NCBI GenBank assembly: GCA_007753675.1
Contig: CP036432.1
Location: forward strand, 9,705,381-9,769,380
From: Stieleria magnilauensis
GTDB taxonomy: Bacteria > Planctomycetota > Planctomycetia > Pirellulales > Pirellulaceae
DNA: 64,000 bases
Direction: 5' to 3'
The notes under the pieces are model-generated. The model was given only the letters and a program-made list of their open reading frames with translations, was not told the origin of the DNA and searched no databases. The position numbers were made by a program, and so were the translations under genes. Positions 7,344 through 15,156 of this stretch are shown in pieces (the stretch's first letter is position 1; every line of letters begins with the position of its first letter).

Positions 7344-9185
7344 GTCGCCGGTCACGTCACCGACGGTGCCCTTGGTCGGTGCGGGCAATCCGCGTGGCTG
7401 CGAGAGTTCAGCGGCCAGTTGAATCGTCTCGTCGCTCAATCGCCACGGCAACTCGACCCAAAAGGTGCTGCCGCGTCCGAGTTCACTTTCAAAACCGACT
7501 TCGCCGCCGAGCAGTTTTGCCAGTTCTTTGACGATCGAGAGCCCCAAGCCGGTGCCGGCGAATTCGCGGGTCAGCCCTTCGCCGTCGAGCACTTTCCGGC
7601 TCTGTCGGAACTTCTGGAAAATCACCGATTGATCCTCTTCGGCGATCCCCACGCCGGTGTCGATGATCAACAGACGGAACCGTCCGGTCGAGATGCCGCC
7701 GGACAGATCGACCACGCGGACGGTCACCATTCCGCCTTCGGGCGTGAACTTGATCGCATTGGAAAGCAGGTTGTTGACGATTTGACCGAGCTTGTTGGGA
7801 TCCTGAAACGCGGTCGGCAGATCGTCGGGGACGTCGACGGTCAACGAGATGTCTTTTTCCTCCGACAGCGATCCGATCATGTCGCACTGGGCGGTGACCA
7901 GGCGGCCGAGGTCGAATTCGTTCCGCCGGACCTCCATTTTCCCCGCTTCGACCTTGGCCAGATCCAGAATGTCGTTGATCATTTCCAGCAGCAGGCGTCC
8001 GCTCTTTTGAATGTTCTGCGCGTAACGCCGCTGTTTGTCGGTCAGCGAGTCGATCCCTTGTAAGACATCGGAGAAACCGATGATGCTGTTGAGCGGTGTG
8101 CGCAGCTCGTGACTCATGTTCGCCATGAAGTCGCTTTTGACGCGATTGGCTTCATAGAGTTGCCAGTTCAGCTGGGCGAGCTGATCGACGCGGCCATCGA
8201 GTTCCGCGTTGATGATCCTTTCTTTTTCCTGGCTTTCCAACATCCCCCGCAGCATTCGATTGAAGGCGTCCGCGAGCTCGCGAAACTCATCCTCCGATTC
8301 GATCACCGCACGCTGCGTCACATCACCATGGGTGATCGAATCGCTGACGTCGCGCAAGTGGTACAGCGGTTCAAGAACCAGGTAGCGGATCAGCGCATGC
8401 AGCATGTACAGCGTCGCCGCGACGATGAACAAGGCCAAGGCGACGACGATCGAGCTGATCCAGGTGGTTTGGTTTTCGGTGTCCTTGTAAGGCATGCTGA
8501 CGCGGATCACCCGAAACGGCGCCAAACTGGCTTGTTCGGTGGGAGTGCCCGACGTGGCCAACGCCGCCTTTTCGCCTTCGGGGGCATGGCAGGTGATGCA
8601 GGTCAGTTTCGGAAAGACGGGGCGATAGTAAATGTAGCGGCCGTCGACCGGTCCGAGCTGCTGGTGCACCGGCAACGTGCCGAGCCCGATCATGCTCATC
8701 GATTCGTTTTCGCCCAAGTCGATCGACTCGGAGATGTCGGGTTGCTGCTGGGCGATGCGACGGGCCAGCTGGCTACGAAATTGAGGCTCCAGCGTCCGCA
8801 GGCGTTTCAGTTCGGCGGGGTCCTCCGGCGGCGAGATCGGGGGCAGGTTGGTGTACGCCACCTGGTCTTCGAGCCCCAGAATTTCGAATTCGATGTCTTT
8901 GGCGAGCATCTCTGCCCGCAGACCGGCGAGAATCGGTTGGTTGGCCGCGATCGCTTCGGGGCTGCTGGTCTGGGCCCATTTGGCGTCGCTGTGCAGCAGC
9001 ATCAGCTCGGCATCGGCCAAGTCTTGGGCCCGCTGCTGTGTCGTCCGCTGGACCAAGCGGTTACCGAGCGTCTGGACGACCAAGAACGCGCCGCACATCA
9101 GCAACGTGAAGGCCGACCCGAAGAAGAGCAGGCACTTTCGCTCCAGGCTCATCGACGAAAACAGTCCTTGAACCAGGCGAAACAT
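7329..9185 (-). CDS. Membrane sensor histidine kinase with periplasmic CxxCH heme motif
   Basis: A 618-aa hybrid-free sensor kinase. TM1 is near residues 17-38. The extracytoplasmic sensor (40-238) has a heme-c binding motif, CITCH at 196-200, and looks like the Tll0287/DUF3365-type sensors. TM2 is near 241-263, followed by HAMP (about 264-318) and a short coiled coil. HisKA has SHELRTPLNS with His359. The ATPase domain has the N box NNLLSNAIKF, the G1 box DTGVGIAEED and the G2 box GTGLGLSIVKELA. It probably autophosphorylates in response to redox or a small ligand such as NO or O2 bound by heme. No response regulator is adjacent, so the partner is elsewhere. It is divergent from the SHD1 gene. 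Confidence 0.9.
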   Translation of the reverse strand: MFRLVQGLFSSMSLERKCLLFFGSAFTLLMCGAFLVVQTLGNRLVQRTTQQRAQDLADAELMLLHSDAKWAQTSSPEAIAANQPILAGLRAEMLAKDIEFEILGLEDQVAYTNLPPISPPEDPAELKRLRTLEPQFRSQLARRIAQQQPDISESIDLGENESMSMIGLGTLPVHQQLGPVDGRYIYYRPVFPKLTCITCHAPEGEKAALATSGTPTEQASLAPFRVIRVSMPYKDTENQTTWISSIVVALALFIVAATLYMLHALIRYLVLEPLYHLRDVSDSITHGDVTQRAVIESEDEFRELADAFNRMLRGMLESQEKERIINAELDGRVDQLAQLNWQLYEANRVKSDFMANMSHELRTPLNSIIGFSDVLQGIDSLTDKQRRYAQNIQKSGRLLLEMINDILDLAKVEAGKMEVRRNEFDLGRLVTAQCDMIGSLSEEKDISLTVDVPDDLPTAFQDPNKLGQIVNNLLSNAIKFTPEGGMVTVRVVDLSGGISTGRFRLLIIDTGVGIAEEDQSVIFQKFRQSRKVLDGEGLTREFAGTGLGLSIVKELAKLLGGEVGFESELGRGSTFWVELPWRLSDETIQLAAELSQPRGLPAPTKGTVGDVTGDMVAK

Positions 9186-9516
9186 GATACAGTTGGAATC
9201 GTTTGGAGAGGGCGAATCGGGTGAGATTGGAAAGACACGTCGCTGGAAGTATTACAGCACGCGCCCCGACCTTTGTTCTACAGAGCTTGGTTTTATCGCC
9301 TATGCTGAGGCTGCCGACAGACTGATTGCGACGTTCTCGTGGATGGAGAACAAGAGCAATTTGCCCAGTTTATCTGCTTGTGACGCGATTTTGGGCGAAT
9401 TAGCATGGTCGGTTCTCACATTCGCCGTTTTCGGCGACGCTTTGACCGCTTTCCGAATCTTCCCACAACATCCGCGTGTCTCGTGCGGCACACCGGCCGC
9501 TCAGGAGCCCAAAACC
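9186..9516. promoter_or_regulatory. Divergent promoter region, histidine kinase / SHD1 protein
   Basis: About 330 bp between two divergent genes. The open frame of the SHD1 gene continues upstream through this region, but the translated stretch lacks any signal peptide or family character. AGGAG at 9503-9507 lies nine bases before the ATG at 9517 and fixes that start. No clear -35/-10 boxes were recognised. Confidence 0.5.
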
Positions 9517-11385
9517 ATGAATCGAAAGGTCCGAAACGTATTTCAGTGGACCCTGGTCGTCTGCTTGACCGTGATGCTCGGCGTCGGCCCTGCATCGGCC
9601 GGCGGCTTACTCAAACGCCTCCGCGGAAACTCGTCTGATTCATGTGCAGAGGTTTGCTGCCCGGAACCGGCTTGTGTTTCCCAGCCGATCTGCCCCGCTC
9701 CCGTGGTCACCTGCTGCGATCCCGCTCCGGTGATCTGCTGCGATCCGGCTCCGGTCGTTTGCTGCGATCCCGTCCCGGCATGCGAAACGATTCCCTGCTC
9801 GCCAGTCGTGTCCGCCGATTGCTGTGGAAGTGCCGCGCCCGCGGCCCACGAAACCGCACCGATGAGCACCACCCCCGGCGACTCAGCCACCTTCGAGGCT
9901 CCGCCGACTCCCCAGCCGCCCGCAGAACCCGAGCCGGAACCGGCTGCTGAACCCGAGCCCGAACCAGAACCGGCGACCCAACCCGAGCCCGAGCCCGCGA
10001 CGGAACCCGAGCCCGAACCAGAACCGGCGACGGAACCCGAGCCCGAGCCGGCTGCCACTGAGCCAGAACCGCCGGCCGCCGAAGCGGAAACCAGCGAAGC
10101 GGCAACCATGCCCGCCGAAAGCGAACCCTCCGTCGCCGAACCCAATCCGTTTGATCAAGCCCCGGCAACCGAGCCTGAGTCACCGGCAACCGAGCCCGAG
10201 TCACCGGCAACCGAGCCCGAGCCACCGGCAACCGAGCCCGAGCCACCGGCGACCGAGCCTGAGCCACCGGCGACCGAGCCGGCAGCCGAAGAACCCGCGC
10301 CGGCCGACGGCGGACTCGATGATCTGTTCGGTGACGCGCCCGCGACGGAAGCGCCCGCCGACGCCGCACCGCCAGCCGAAGAACCGATGGACGACCTGTT
10401 CGGCGATCCTGCACCGGCCGATGCTGCACCGGCAACCGAAGATCCGGCACCGGCAGACGGCGGACTCGATGACCTGTTCGGTGACGCGCCCGCGACGGAA
10501 GCGCCCGCCGACGCCGCACCGCCAGCCGAAGAACCGATGGACGACCTGTTCGGCGATCCTGCCCCGGCCGATCCTGCACCGGCAACCGAAGATCCGGCAC
10601 CGGCAGACGGCGGACTCGATGACCTGTTCGGCGACGCACCCGCTGCGGAAGCGCCCGCCGACGCCGCACCACCAGCCGAAGAACCGATGGACGACCTGTT
10701 CGGTGATCCCGCACCGGCTGACGCTGCACCGGCAACCGAAGAACCGGCACCGGCCGACGGCGGACTCGATGACCTGTTCGGCGACGCGCCCGCTGCGGAA
10801 GCTCCCGCCGACGCTGCACCAGCCGCCGAAGACGCGATGGACGACCTGTTCGGCGACCCTGCACCACCGGCCGACGCTGCCCCGGCAGCCGAAGAGCCCG
10901 CACCGGCCGACGGCGGACTGGACGACCTGTTCGGCGACACGCCCGAACCAGCAGCCGACGCTTCCGACGCGTCGTCGGCGACCGAGTCCCTGGATGACCT
11001 GTTCGGCGATCCGGACGCCGCCGAGGACGCACCGGCAAGTGAAGCGAAGCCCGCCGACGATGCAGCGGACAATCTGGACGACCTGTTCGGAAAAGCGCCC
11101 GCGGCCGAGGGTTCACTGAGCGTTCAAGTCGTCTCCGTCGCTCCCGCCGTCGCGATCAGCCCGCTGGACGAGACCCATGTGCGAACGTGGATCGACAACA
11201 CGGGCAAGTATCAGGTCGAAGGCCGCTTGATCGAAATCAACACCGACAACGTGCGATTGCTCAAGTCCAACGGCCGGACCTGCACGGTCCCCGCCGGACG
11301 ACTGTGCCCGGCCGATGAGTCGTACGTCGATTCGATCCGCGATGAGATCAAGCAGTCGCGATTGCCTTTGCTGAGCAGCAAATAG
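9517..11385 (+). CDS. Secreted, repetitive Cys/Pro/Glu-rich protein with C-terminal SHD1 domain
   Basis: A 622-aa protein starting at MNRKVRNVFQ, with a signal peptide ending near GPASA (residue 28). Layout: a Cys-rich repeat (about 43-103, repeated CCDPAPV units, vertebrate-keratin-like spacing), a Pro-Glu repeat (EPEPEPAT, about 135-185), TEPESPA/TEPEPPA heptads, then tandem 50-residue units each carrying two DDLFGD motifs, and finally an SLA1 homology domain 1 (about 553-612; HVRTWIDNTGKYQVEG and VPAGRLCPADESYV). SHD1 domains are widespread in planctomycete secreted proteins, with unknown role. The Cys-rich part suggests disulfide cross-linking in the cell wall or envelope. A strong terminator follows the gene. 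An upstream start at 9184 in the same frame is unlikely. Confidence 0.8.
   Translation: MNRKVRNVFQWTLVVCLTVMLGVGPASAGGLLKRLRGNSSDSCAEVCCPEPACVSQPICPAPVVTCCDPAPVICCDPAPVVCCDPVPACETIPCSPVVSADCCGSAAPAAHETAPMSTTPGDSATFEAPPTPQPPAEPEPEPAAEPEPEPEPATQPEPEPATEPEPEPEPATEPEPEPAATEPEPPAAEAETSEAATMPAESEPSVAEPNPFDQAPATEPESPATEPESPATEPEPPATEPEPPATEPEPPATEPAAEEPAPADGGLDDLFGDAPATEAPADAAPPAEEPMDDLFGDPAPADAAPATEDPAPADGGLDDLFGDAPATEAPADAAPPAEEPMDDLFGDPAPADPAPATEDPAPADGGLDDLFGDAPAAEAPADAAPPAEEPMDDLFGDPAPADAAPATEEPAPADGGLDDLFGDAPAAEAPADAAPAAEDAMDDLFGDPAPPADAAPAAEEPAPADGGLDDLFGDTPEPAADASDASSATESLDDLFGDPDAAEDAPASEAKPADDAADNLDDLFGKAPAAEGSLSVQVVSVAPAVAISPLDETHVRTWIDNTGKYQVEGRLIEINTDNVRLLKSNGRTCTVPAGRLCPADESYVDSIRDEIKQSRLPLLSSK
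10162..10287 (+). repeat. 21-bp tandem repeat coding for PATEPE(S/P)
   Basis: Six consecutive copies of a 21-bp unit (CCGGCAACCGAGCCCGAGTCA and variants) encode a heptapeptide PATEPE(S/P) spacer. The variants differ mostly at third positions. The array is inside the SHD1-domain gene. Confidence 0.75.
10309..10950 (+). repeat. 150-bp tandem repeats with DDLFGD motifs
   Basis: Units begin GGCGGACTCGATGA at 10309, 10459, 10609 and 10759, exactly 150 bp apart, and a partial unit starts at 10912 after a 153-bp unit with one extra Pro codon. Each unit encodes GGLDDLFGDAP and later PMDDLFGDPAP. High DNA identity between units implies recent expansion and likely copy-number variation between strains. 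Confidence 0.9.
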
Positions 11386-11414
11386 CGTCCAAACTTGACA
11401 TCGGCAAACGATAC

Positions 11415-11452
11415 AGCGAGCCTATCGCATCCGCGATGGGCTCGCTTTTTTT
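11415..11452 (+). terminator. Rho-independent terminator after SHD1 gene
   Basis: A 14-bp stem AGCGAGCCTATCGC / GCGATGGGCTCGCT (one G-T pair), loop ATCC, followed by seven T. It lies 30 bp after the SHD1 stop codon and just before the GrpB-family gene. Confidence 0.9.
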
Positions 11453-11488
11453 GTTGACCGCCGTTTCGGCCTGTTGTTTGAAGCCGCC

Positions 11489-12010
11489 ATGACTGACACC
11501 GTCCGATTGATGCATTACGACCCGCGTTGGCGGCAGGAGTTCGAGCAAACGCGGAGCGGGATTTTGCACAGTTGTCTCGGTTGGGTGATCGACGTTCAAC
11601 ACATCGGCAGCACCGCGATCGGCGGTATGATCGCCCGCCCGGTCCTGGATGTGATCGCGGCGGTCCGCGATGACGATGATTCCCAGCAAGCGATCGCCGA
11701 GTCATCGGACATGATCGAGGGGCTGAATTTTCGACGCGTCACCACACCGATGTGGGCCGCCGAAGCGATCGTGTTCTGCAAACCGCGTAGCGGAGAAGAA
11801 ACCCATCGCGTGTTCTTGACCTATTTAGACAGCCCGTTTTATCGCAGTTCGATCGCCGTCCGTGATGCGCTGCGTTCCGATCGCGAACTCTCGCTGCGGT
11901 TCGAGGAAACCAAAGTCACCCGCTGGCGACAGGGGGCCGGCGAGCCGCAGAAATACGCCGATGACAAGTCGGTTTTCTTTGCGCATTTGATCGAGCACCA
12001 CGGGGGCTGA
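11489..12010 (+). CDS. GrpB/UPF0157 family protein (nucleotidyltransferase-like)
   Basis: A 173-aa member of the GrpB family (UPF0157), which has a nucleotidyltransferase-like fold. The family signature is complete: YDPRWRQEFE at the start, HIGSTAIGGM, and RPVLDVIAAV with the family Asp. The middle holds FLTYLDSPFYRSSIAVRDAL (family: LR.hp....Y...K). Function is not established for most members. ATG 11489 is chosen over the TTG at 11474 because the conserved part begins at VRLMHYDP. It is convergent with yaaA, whose stop lies 12 bp away. Confidence 0.85.
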   Translation: MTDTVRLMHYDPRWRQEFEQTRSGILHSCLGWVIDVQHIGSTAIGGMIARPVLDVIAAVRDDDDSQQAIAESSDMIEGLNFRRVTTPMWAAEAIVFCKPRSGEETHRVFLTYLDSPFYRSSIAVRDALRSDRELSLRFEETKVTRWRQGAGEPQKYADDKSVFFAHLIEHHGG

Positions 12011-12022
12011 GGTTCGTCCGCA

Positions 12023-12790
12023 CTACCCCCGCAAAAACACCGGTGCCGCGTCGGTCGACGATTCGGCGTCGTAGCGATATCCGTCTTCGGCAAACTTCAC
12101 CAGCTTGGCCGGCGTTTTGACTTTGTTTCGAATCACCCACGACGCCATCGTCCCGCGCGCCTTTTTGGCAAAGTAGCTGATCACACGATACTTGCCGTTG
12201 CTCTGATCTTTGAACACCGGCGCAATGATCTCGGCCTGGACGCTCTTCTTTTGAATGCTGCGAAAGTATTCGTTCGATGCCAGATTCAACAGGTACCGCG
12301 AGTCGGTCGCGTCGAGTTGCTCGTTGATCGATTGCGTGATTCGCGTTCCCCAAAACGCATACAGGTCCTTGCCACGACGGGTTTTCAGTGCCGTGCCCAT
12401 CTCCAACCGATACGCCAGCATCGAATCGAGTGGCCGCAACACGCCGTAGAGTCCGGAAAGAATTCGCAGATGATCCTGCGCGTAGAGCAATTGTTTTTCC
12501 GTCATCTGGTCGGCCTGAAGCCCCAGATAGACGTCGCCCCTGAACGCCAAAACGGCCGGCCGAGACGCCTCGTCGGGCATCGGCAGCTGCCAGTCTTGAT
12601 AGCGCCCGTGATTCAGTTCTGCCAGATTCTCGCTCACGCCCATCAGCGTCTGGATCTGCTTGGGGGTCTTTTTTTTCAGCAAGTCGACCAGCTTTTCGCT
12701 CTCGGCGAGCCATTCGGGAGTGGTCCGTGCCGGGACCTTCGGTCGGGATTCATAGTCCAGTGTTTTGGCCGGCGAGAGAACGATCAGCAT
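12023..12790 (-). CDS. yaaA: YaaA family peroxide stress protein (DUF328/UPF0246)
   Basis: A 255-aa protein of the normal YaaA length. The hallmark N-terminus MLIVLSPAKTLDYE is present, followed by PAVLAFRGDVYLGL, LRILSGLYGVLRPLD and the C-terminal VISYFAKKARGTMASW block. In E. coli YaaA limits free iron and protects DNA during peroxide stress; the same cytosolic role is inferred here. The open frame continues 58 codons upstream through a 13-bp tandem repeat, but the family start is the ATG at 12790. Confidence 0.92.
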   Translation of the reverse strand: MLIVLSPAKTLDYESRPKVPARTTPEWLAESEKLVDLLKKKTPKQIQTLMGVSENLAELNHGRYQDWQLPMPDEASRPAVLAFRGDVYLGLQADQMTEKQLLYAQDHLRILSGLYGVLRPLDSMLAYRLEMGTALKTRRGKDLYAFWGTRITQSINEQLDATDSRYLLNLASNEYFRSIQKKSVQAEIIAPVFKDQSNGKYRVISYFAKKARGTMASWVIRNKVKTPAKLVKFAEDGYRYDAESSTDAAPVFLRG

Positions 12791-12848
12791 GATATCGATG
12801 GGAAGCGGAGTGGACGGGGGGATTGCAATGGGGTGTGAAACGGTGCGA

Positions 12849-12926
12849 TCGACTGCAGTGGTCGACTGCAGTGGTCGACTGCAGTGGTCGACTGCAGTGG
12901 TCGACCGCACTGGTAGACAGCACTGG
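12849..12926. repeat. 13-bp tandem repeat upstream of yaaA
   Basis: Six 13-bp units, four identical (TCGACTGCAGTGG) followed by two diverged ones (TCGACCGCACTGG, TAGACAGCACTGG). Each perfect unit holds the palindromes GTCGAC and CTGCAG across or within the unit. The array is about 60 bp upstream of the yaaA start and about 80 bp upstream of the divergent methyltransferase gene. Confidence 0.9.
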
Positions 12927-13005
12927 TAGACGGGGGATTGTAGAACGAGTAAAAGCCTTGCCAATCACCGAAGCGTTTTCGTCCTCCTCCGTCAAGTGAC
13001 ACGCC

Positions 13006-13788
13006 GTGCAAGAACTGAACGAATCCATCTACGACCACCCGAAGTATTACGATCTGGTCTTCGGGGCCGATTGTGCCGCGGAGACCAAATTCATTCTGGG
13101 TTGTGCGGAGCAGTATTCGAGCCGACCGGCGAAACGATTTTTCGAACCGGCGTGCGGGACCGGGCGGTTGCTGTACTCCCTCGCCCGCCGCGGTCACGAC
13201 GTCGATGGACTGGACTTGAACCCCAAAGCGATCGAGTTCTGCAACGCCAGGTTTGAGCGTCACGAGATGCCCCATCGCGCCTTCGTGGCGGACATGTCGG
13301 ACTTTCGGCTGCGAAAAAAGACGGACGTGGCGTTCAACACCATCAACAGCTTTCGCCACCTGCCTACCGAAGCGGCAGCGCGCGGGCACTTCGAGTCGAT
13401 GGCCGATGCCGTCCGCGTCGGAGGACTCTACCTCTTGGGCGTGCACCTGACGCCGACCAAAGCGATCCCCAGTGAAGGAGAATCCTGGTCGGCTCGGCGA
13501 GGTCACCTGACGGTCAACACACACATGTGGACCAATTCACGCGACCCCAAACGACGCGTCGAACGGTTCGGCATCCGGTTTGATATCCATCGTCCCTCGG
13601 GCTCGGTGCGGATCGTCGATGAACTGGTGCTGCGCAGTTACACGATGCGCCAGATGAAGGCGTTGATCGATCACAGCGGTTTGTGGGAGATCGTCGAAAC
13701 GTTTGACTTTGGGTACGACCTGTCAGATCCGATCACCGTCGATGCGGCGAGCGAAGATGTCGTCTATGTGCTCCGCCGCCGGCGTTGA
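13006..13788 (+). CDS. Class I SAM-dependent methyltransferase
   Basis: A 260-aa Rossmann-fold methyltransferase. Motif I is FEPACGTGRLLYSLA (about 46-60), the acidic ribose-binding end of strand 2 is VDGLDLNPKAI, then VADMSDFRL and the post-motif AFNTINSFRHLPT. The C-terminal half (IRFDIHRPSG, LRSYTMRQMKALI) resembles methyltransferases acting on small molecules, but the substrate cannot be assigned. Translation starts with GTG at 13006; no clear ribosome-binding site is seen. It is divergent from yaaA and convergent with the dehydrogenase gene. Confidence 0.85.
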   Translation: MQELNESIYDHPKYYDLVFGADCAAETKFILGCAEQYSSRPAKRFFEPACGTGRLLYSLARRGHDVDGLDLNPKAIEFCNARFERHEMPHRAFVADMSDFRLRKKTDVAFNTINSFRHLPTEAAARGHFESMADAVRVGGLYLLGVHLTPTKAIPSEGESWSARRGHLTVNTHMWTNSRDPKRRVERFGIRFDIHRPSGSVRIVDELVLRSYTMRQMKALIDHSGLWEIVETFDFGYDLSDPITVDAASEDVVYVLRRRR

Positions 13789-13815
13789 GCGACCCGCAGA
13801 TGACAGCGACGAGTC

Positions 13816-14790
13816 CTATGGCGATAGGGAACCGACGTCGAAGACGACTTTGAACGAATTCGGATTGACGGCCGCCGCGAACGCGGGTTTGACCTGATCC
13901 AGCGAGTATCGATCGGTGATCAAACCGTCCACGTCGACTTCGCCGCTCGCCAGCGCATCGAGCGCCTTGGCGAACGGACCGCAGCGTGATCCGACGACGC
14001 AAATTTCATCGATCACGATCGAGGCAAGTGAGAGTTGATGCGGATCGGCGACGGTCGTCTTGAGCACCACCGTCCCGCGTGGCCGTACCAGATGAATGGC
14101 CATCGGCAATCCGGTCGTCGATCCGCTGCAATCGACCACCACGTCGAATTTGTGCCGGGGAAGCTCCGCGGGATCGGTCGACGGGATCTGAACCACTTCG
14201 TATCCGCGATGCCCGAAACGCAGCAGTTTGACGCCGTGTTTGCCGAACACGGTGATTCGGTCGGCAACGGATGAAAGCACCTGGGCCGCCAGATAGCCCA
14301 ATCGACCGTCGCCCAAGATCGCGATCTGGTCGGCGGACGTGATCGCAACCTGTTCCAAGATTTCAAAGGCGGCGGCGAGCGGTTCGGTAAAGAGCGCCTG
14401 GTCGTCGGTCACGTTTTCAGGAACCGCATGTAAATTGTGCTCCGGAATCGCAACGGTTTGGGCGAACACCCCGTCGTGACGATCGATTCCGATCACCGTC
14501 CGCCGGGGACAGTGCGTCGGTCGACCGGCCCGGCAAGTCGGGCAGACCCGACAATTGCAATTGATCTCGCCGACCACACGGCGCCCCGCATGGGTTCCCG
14601 TTTGCGCAATGCCGACAAACTCATGCCCCAAAACTCCGCGAAACCCCATGTAACCCTGAGCGAGTTGCAGATCGGTTTCGCAAATCCCCGCCTGCAGAAC
14701 CCGCACCAGCACTTCTCCCTCGGCCGGCGTCGGTTCGGGGTGCGAACTCTGGTAGTGAAGACCGCCGGGGTCCAGGAGGATCGCTTCCAT
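13816..14790 (-). CDS. Zinc-binding alcohol dehydrogenase-like (MDR) oxidoreductase
   Basis: A 324-aa medium-chain dehydrogenase/reductase. Catalytic zinc ligands are seen in GICETDLQLAQG (Cys) and GVLGHEFVG (His-Glu). The structural zinc lobe is C-x2-C-x2-C-x7-C in CRVCPTCRAGRPTHC. The nucleotide-binding loop is ILGDGRLGYLAAQ. The protein is close to the threonine/sorbitol dehydrogenase branch but about 20-30 residues shorter. It uses NAD(P) to oxidise an alcohol; the substrate is unknown. It lies 64 bp downstream of the small zinc-ribbon gene and may be co-transcribed with it. Confidence 0.88.
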   Translation of the reverse strand: MEAILLDPGGLHYQSSHPEPTPAEGEVLVRVLQAGICETDLQLAQGYMGFRGVLGHEFVGIAQTGTHAGRRVVGEINCNCRVCPTCRAGRPTHCPRRTVIGIDRHDGVFAQTVAIPEHNLHAVPENVTDDQALFTEPLAAAFEILEQVAITSADQIAILGDGRLGYLAAQVLSSVADRITVFGKHGVKLLRFGHRGYEVVQIPSTDPAELPRHKFDVVVDCSGSTTGLPMAIHLVRPRGTVVLKTTVADPHQLSLASIVIDEICVVGSRCGPFAKALDALASGEVDVDGLITDRYSLDQVKPAFAAAVNPNSFKVVFDVGSLSP

Positions 14791-14854
14791 GGGGCTCTTT
14801 CCGAATCTCAGCTTTGGATATCGAATTCAATCGGCGCACGACATGCCCCCAAGT

Positions 14855-15052
14855 TTACCCGCGACCACCTTCGCAACAGGTTTCACAGATCGAATGGCAG
14901 CGGGAACACTGCAATTTACCGCGAATTTCAATCAACGTCTTGCCGCGGCAGACCGGGCAGACGCCGTGTCCACCGGCGCCGCAGGTGGCGTCGGCTGAAC
15001 TTGTCGACGGCGCGTTCCTCGCGGCCAACGGAGTGGTGTTCTGTGAATCCAT
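14855..15052 (-). CDS. Small zinc-ribbon protein
   Basis: A 65-aa protein from the ATG at 15052. The C-terminal half carries two Cys pairs, CPVC (32-35) and CSRC (49-52), plus a Cys-rich tail ICETCCEGG, so one or two zinc sites are likely. The N-terminus (MDSQNTTPLAARNAPSTSS) is low complexity. It is embedded at the end of a longer open frame that runs antisense-like through GP1, but only this end has protein character. It follows GP1 by about 100 bp on the same strand. Function unknown. Confidence 0.6.
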   Translation of the reverse strand: MDSQNTTPLAARNAPSTSSADATCGAGGHGVCPVCRGKTLIEIRGKLQCSRCHSICETCCEGGRG

Positions 15053-15156
15053 CAATCCAACATCCATTACGCGTTTGATCAGTCGAACGAAACCAAAACC
15101 GCAGTCTATCCGCAAGGCTGGAAAAGGTTCAACGGTGACAGCCGCGATGTGGTGCT

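Noticed and set aside
9707..11116. 469-aa minus-strand open frame opposite the SHD1 gene
   Set aside because: Arg/Pro-rich product mirroring the tandem repeats; the plus strand has a signal peptide, ribosome-binding site and terminator.
12791..12964. N-terminal extension of YaaA
   Set aside because: The extension translates the 13-bp repeat (TTAVDHCSRPLQS) and family members start at MLIVLSPAKTL.
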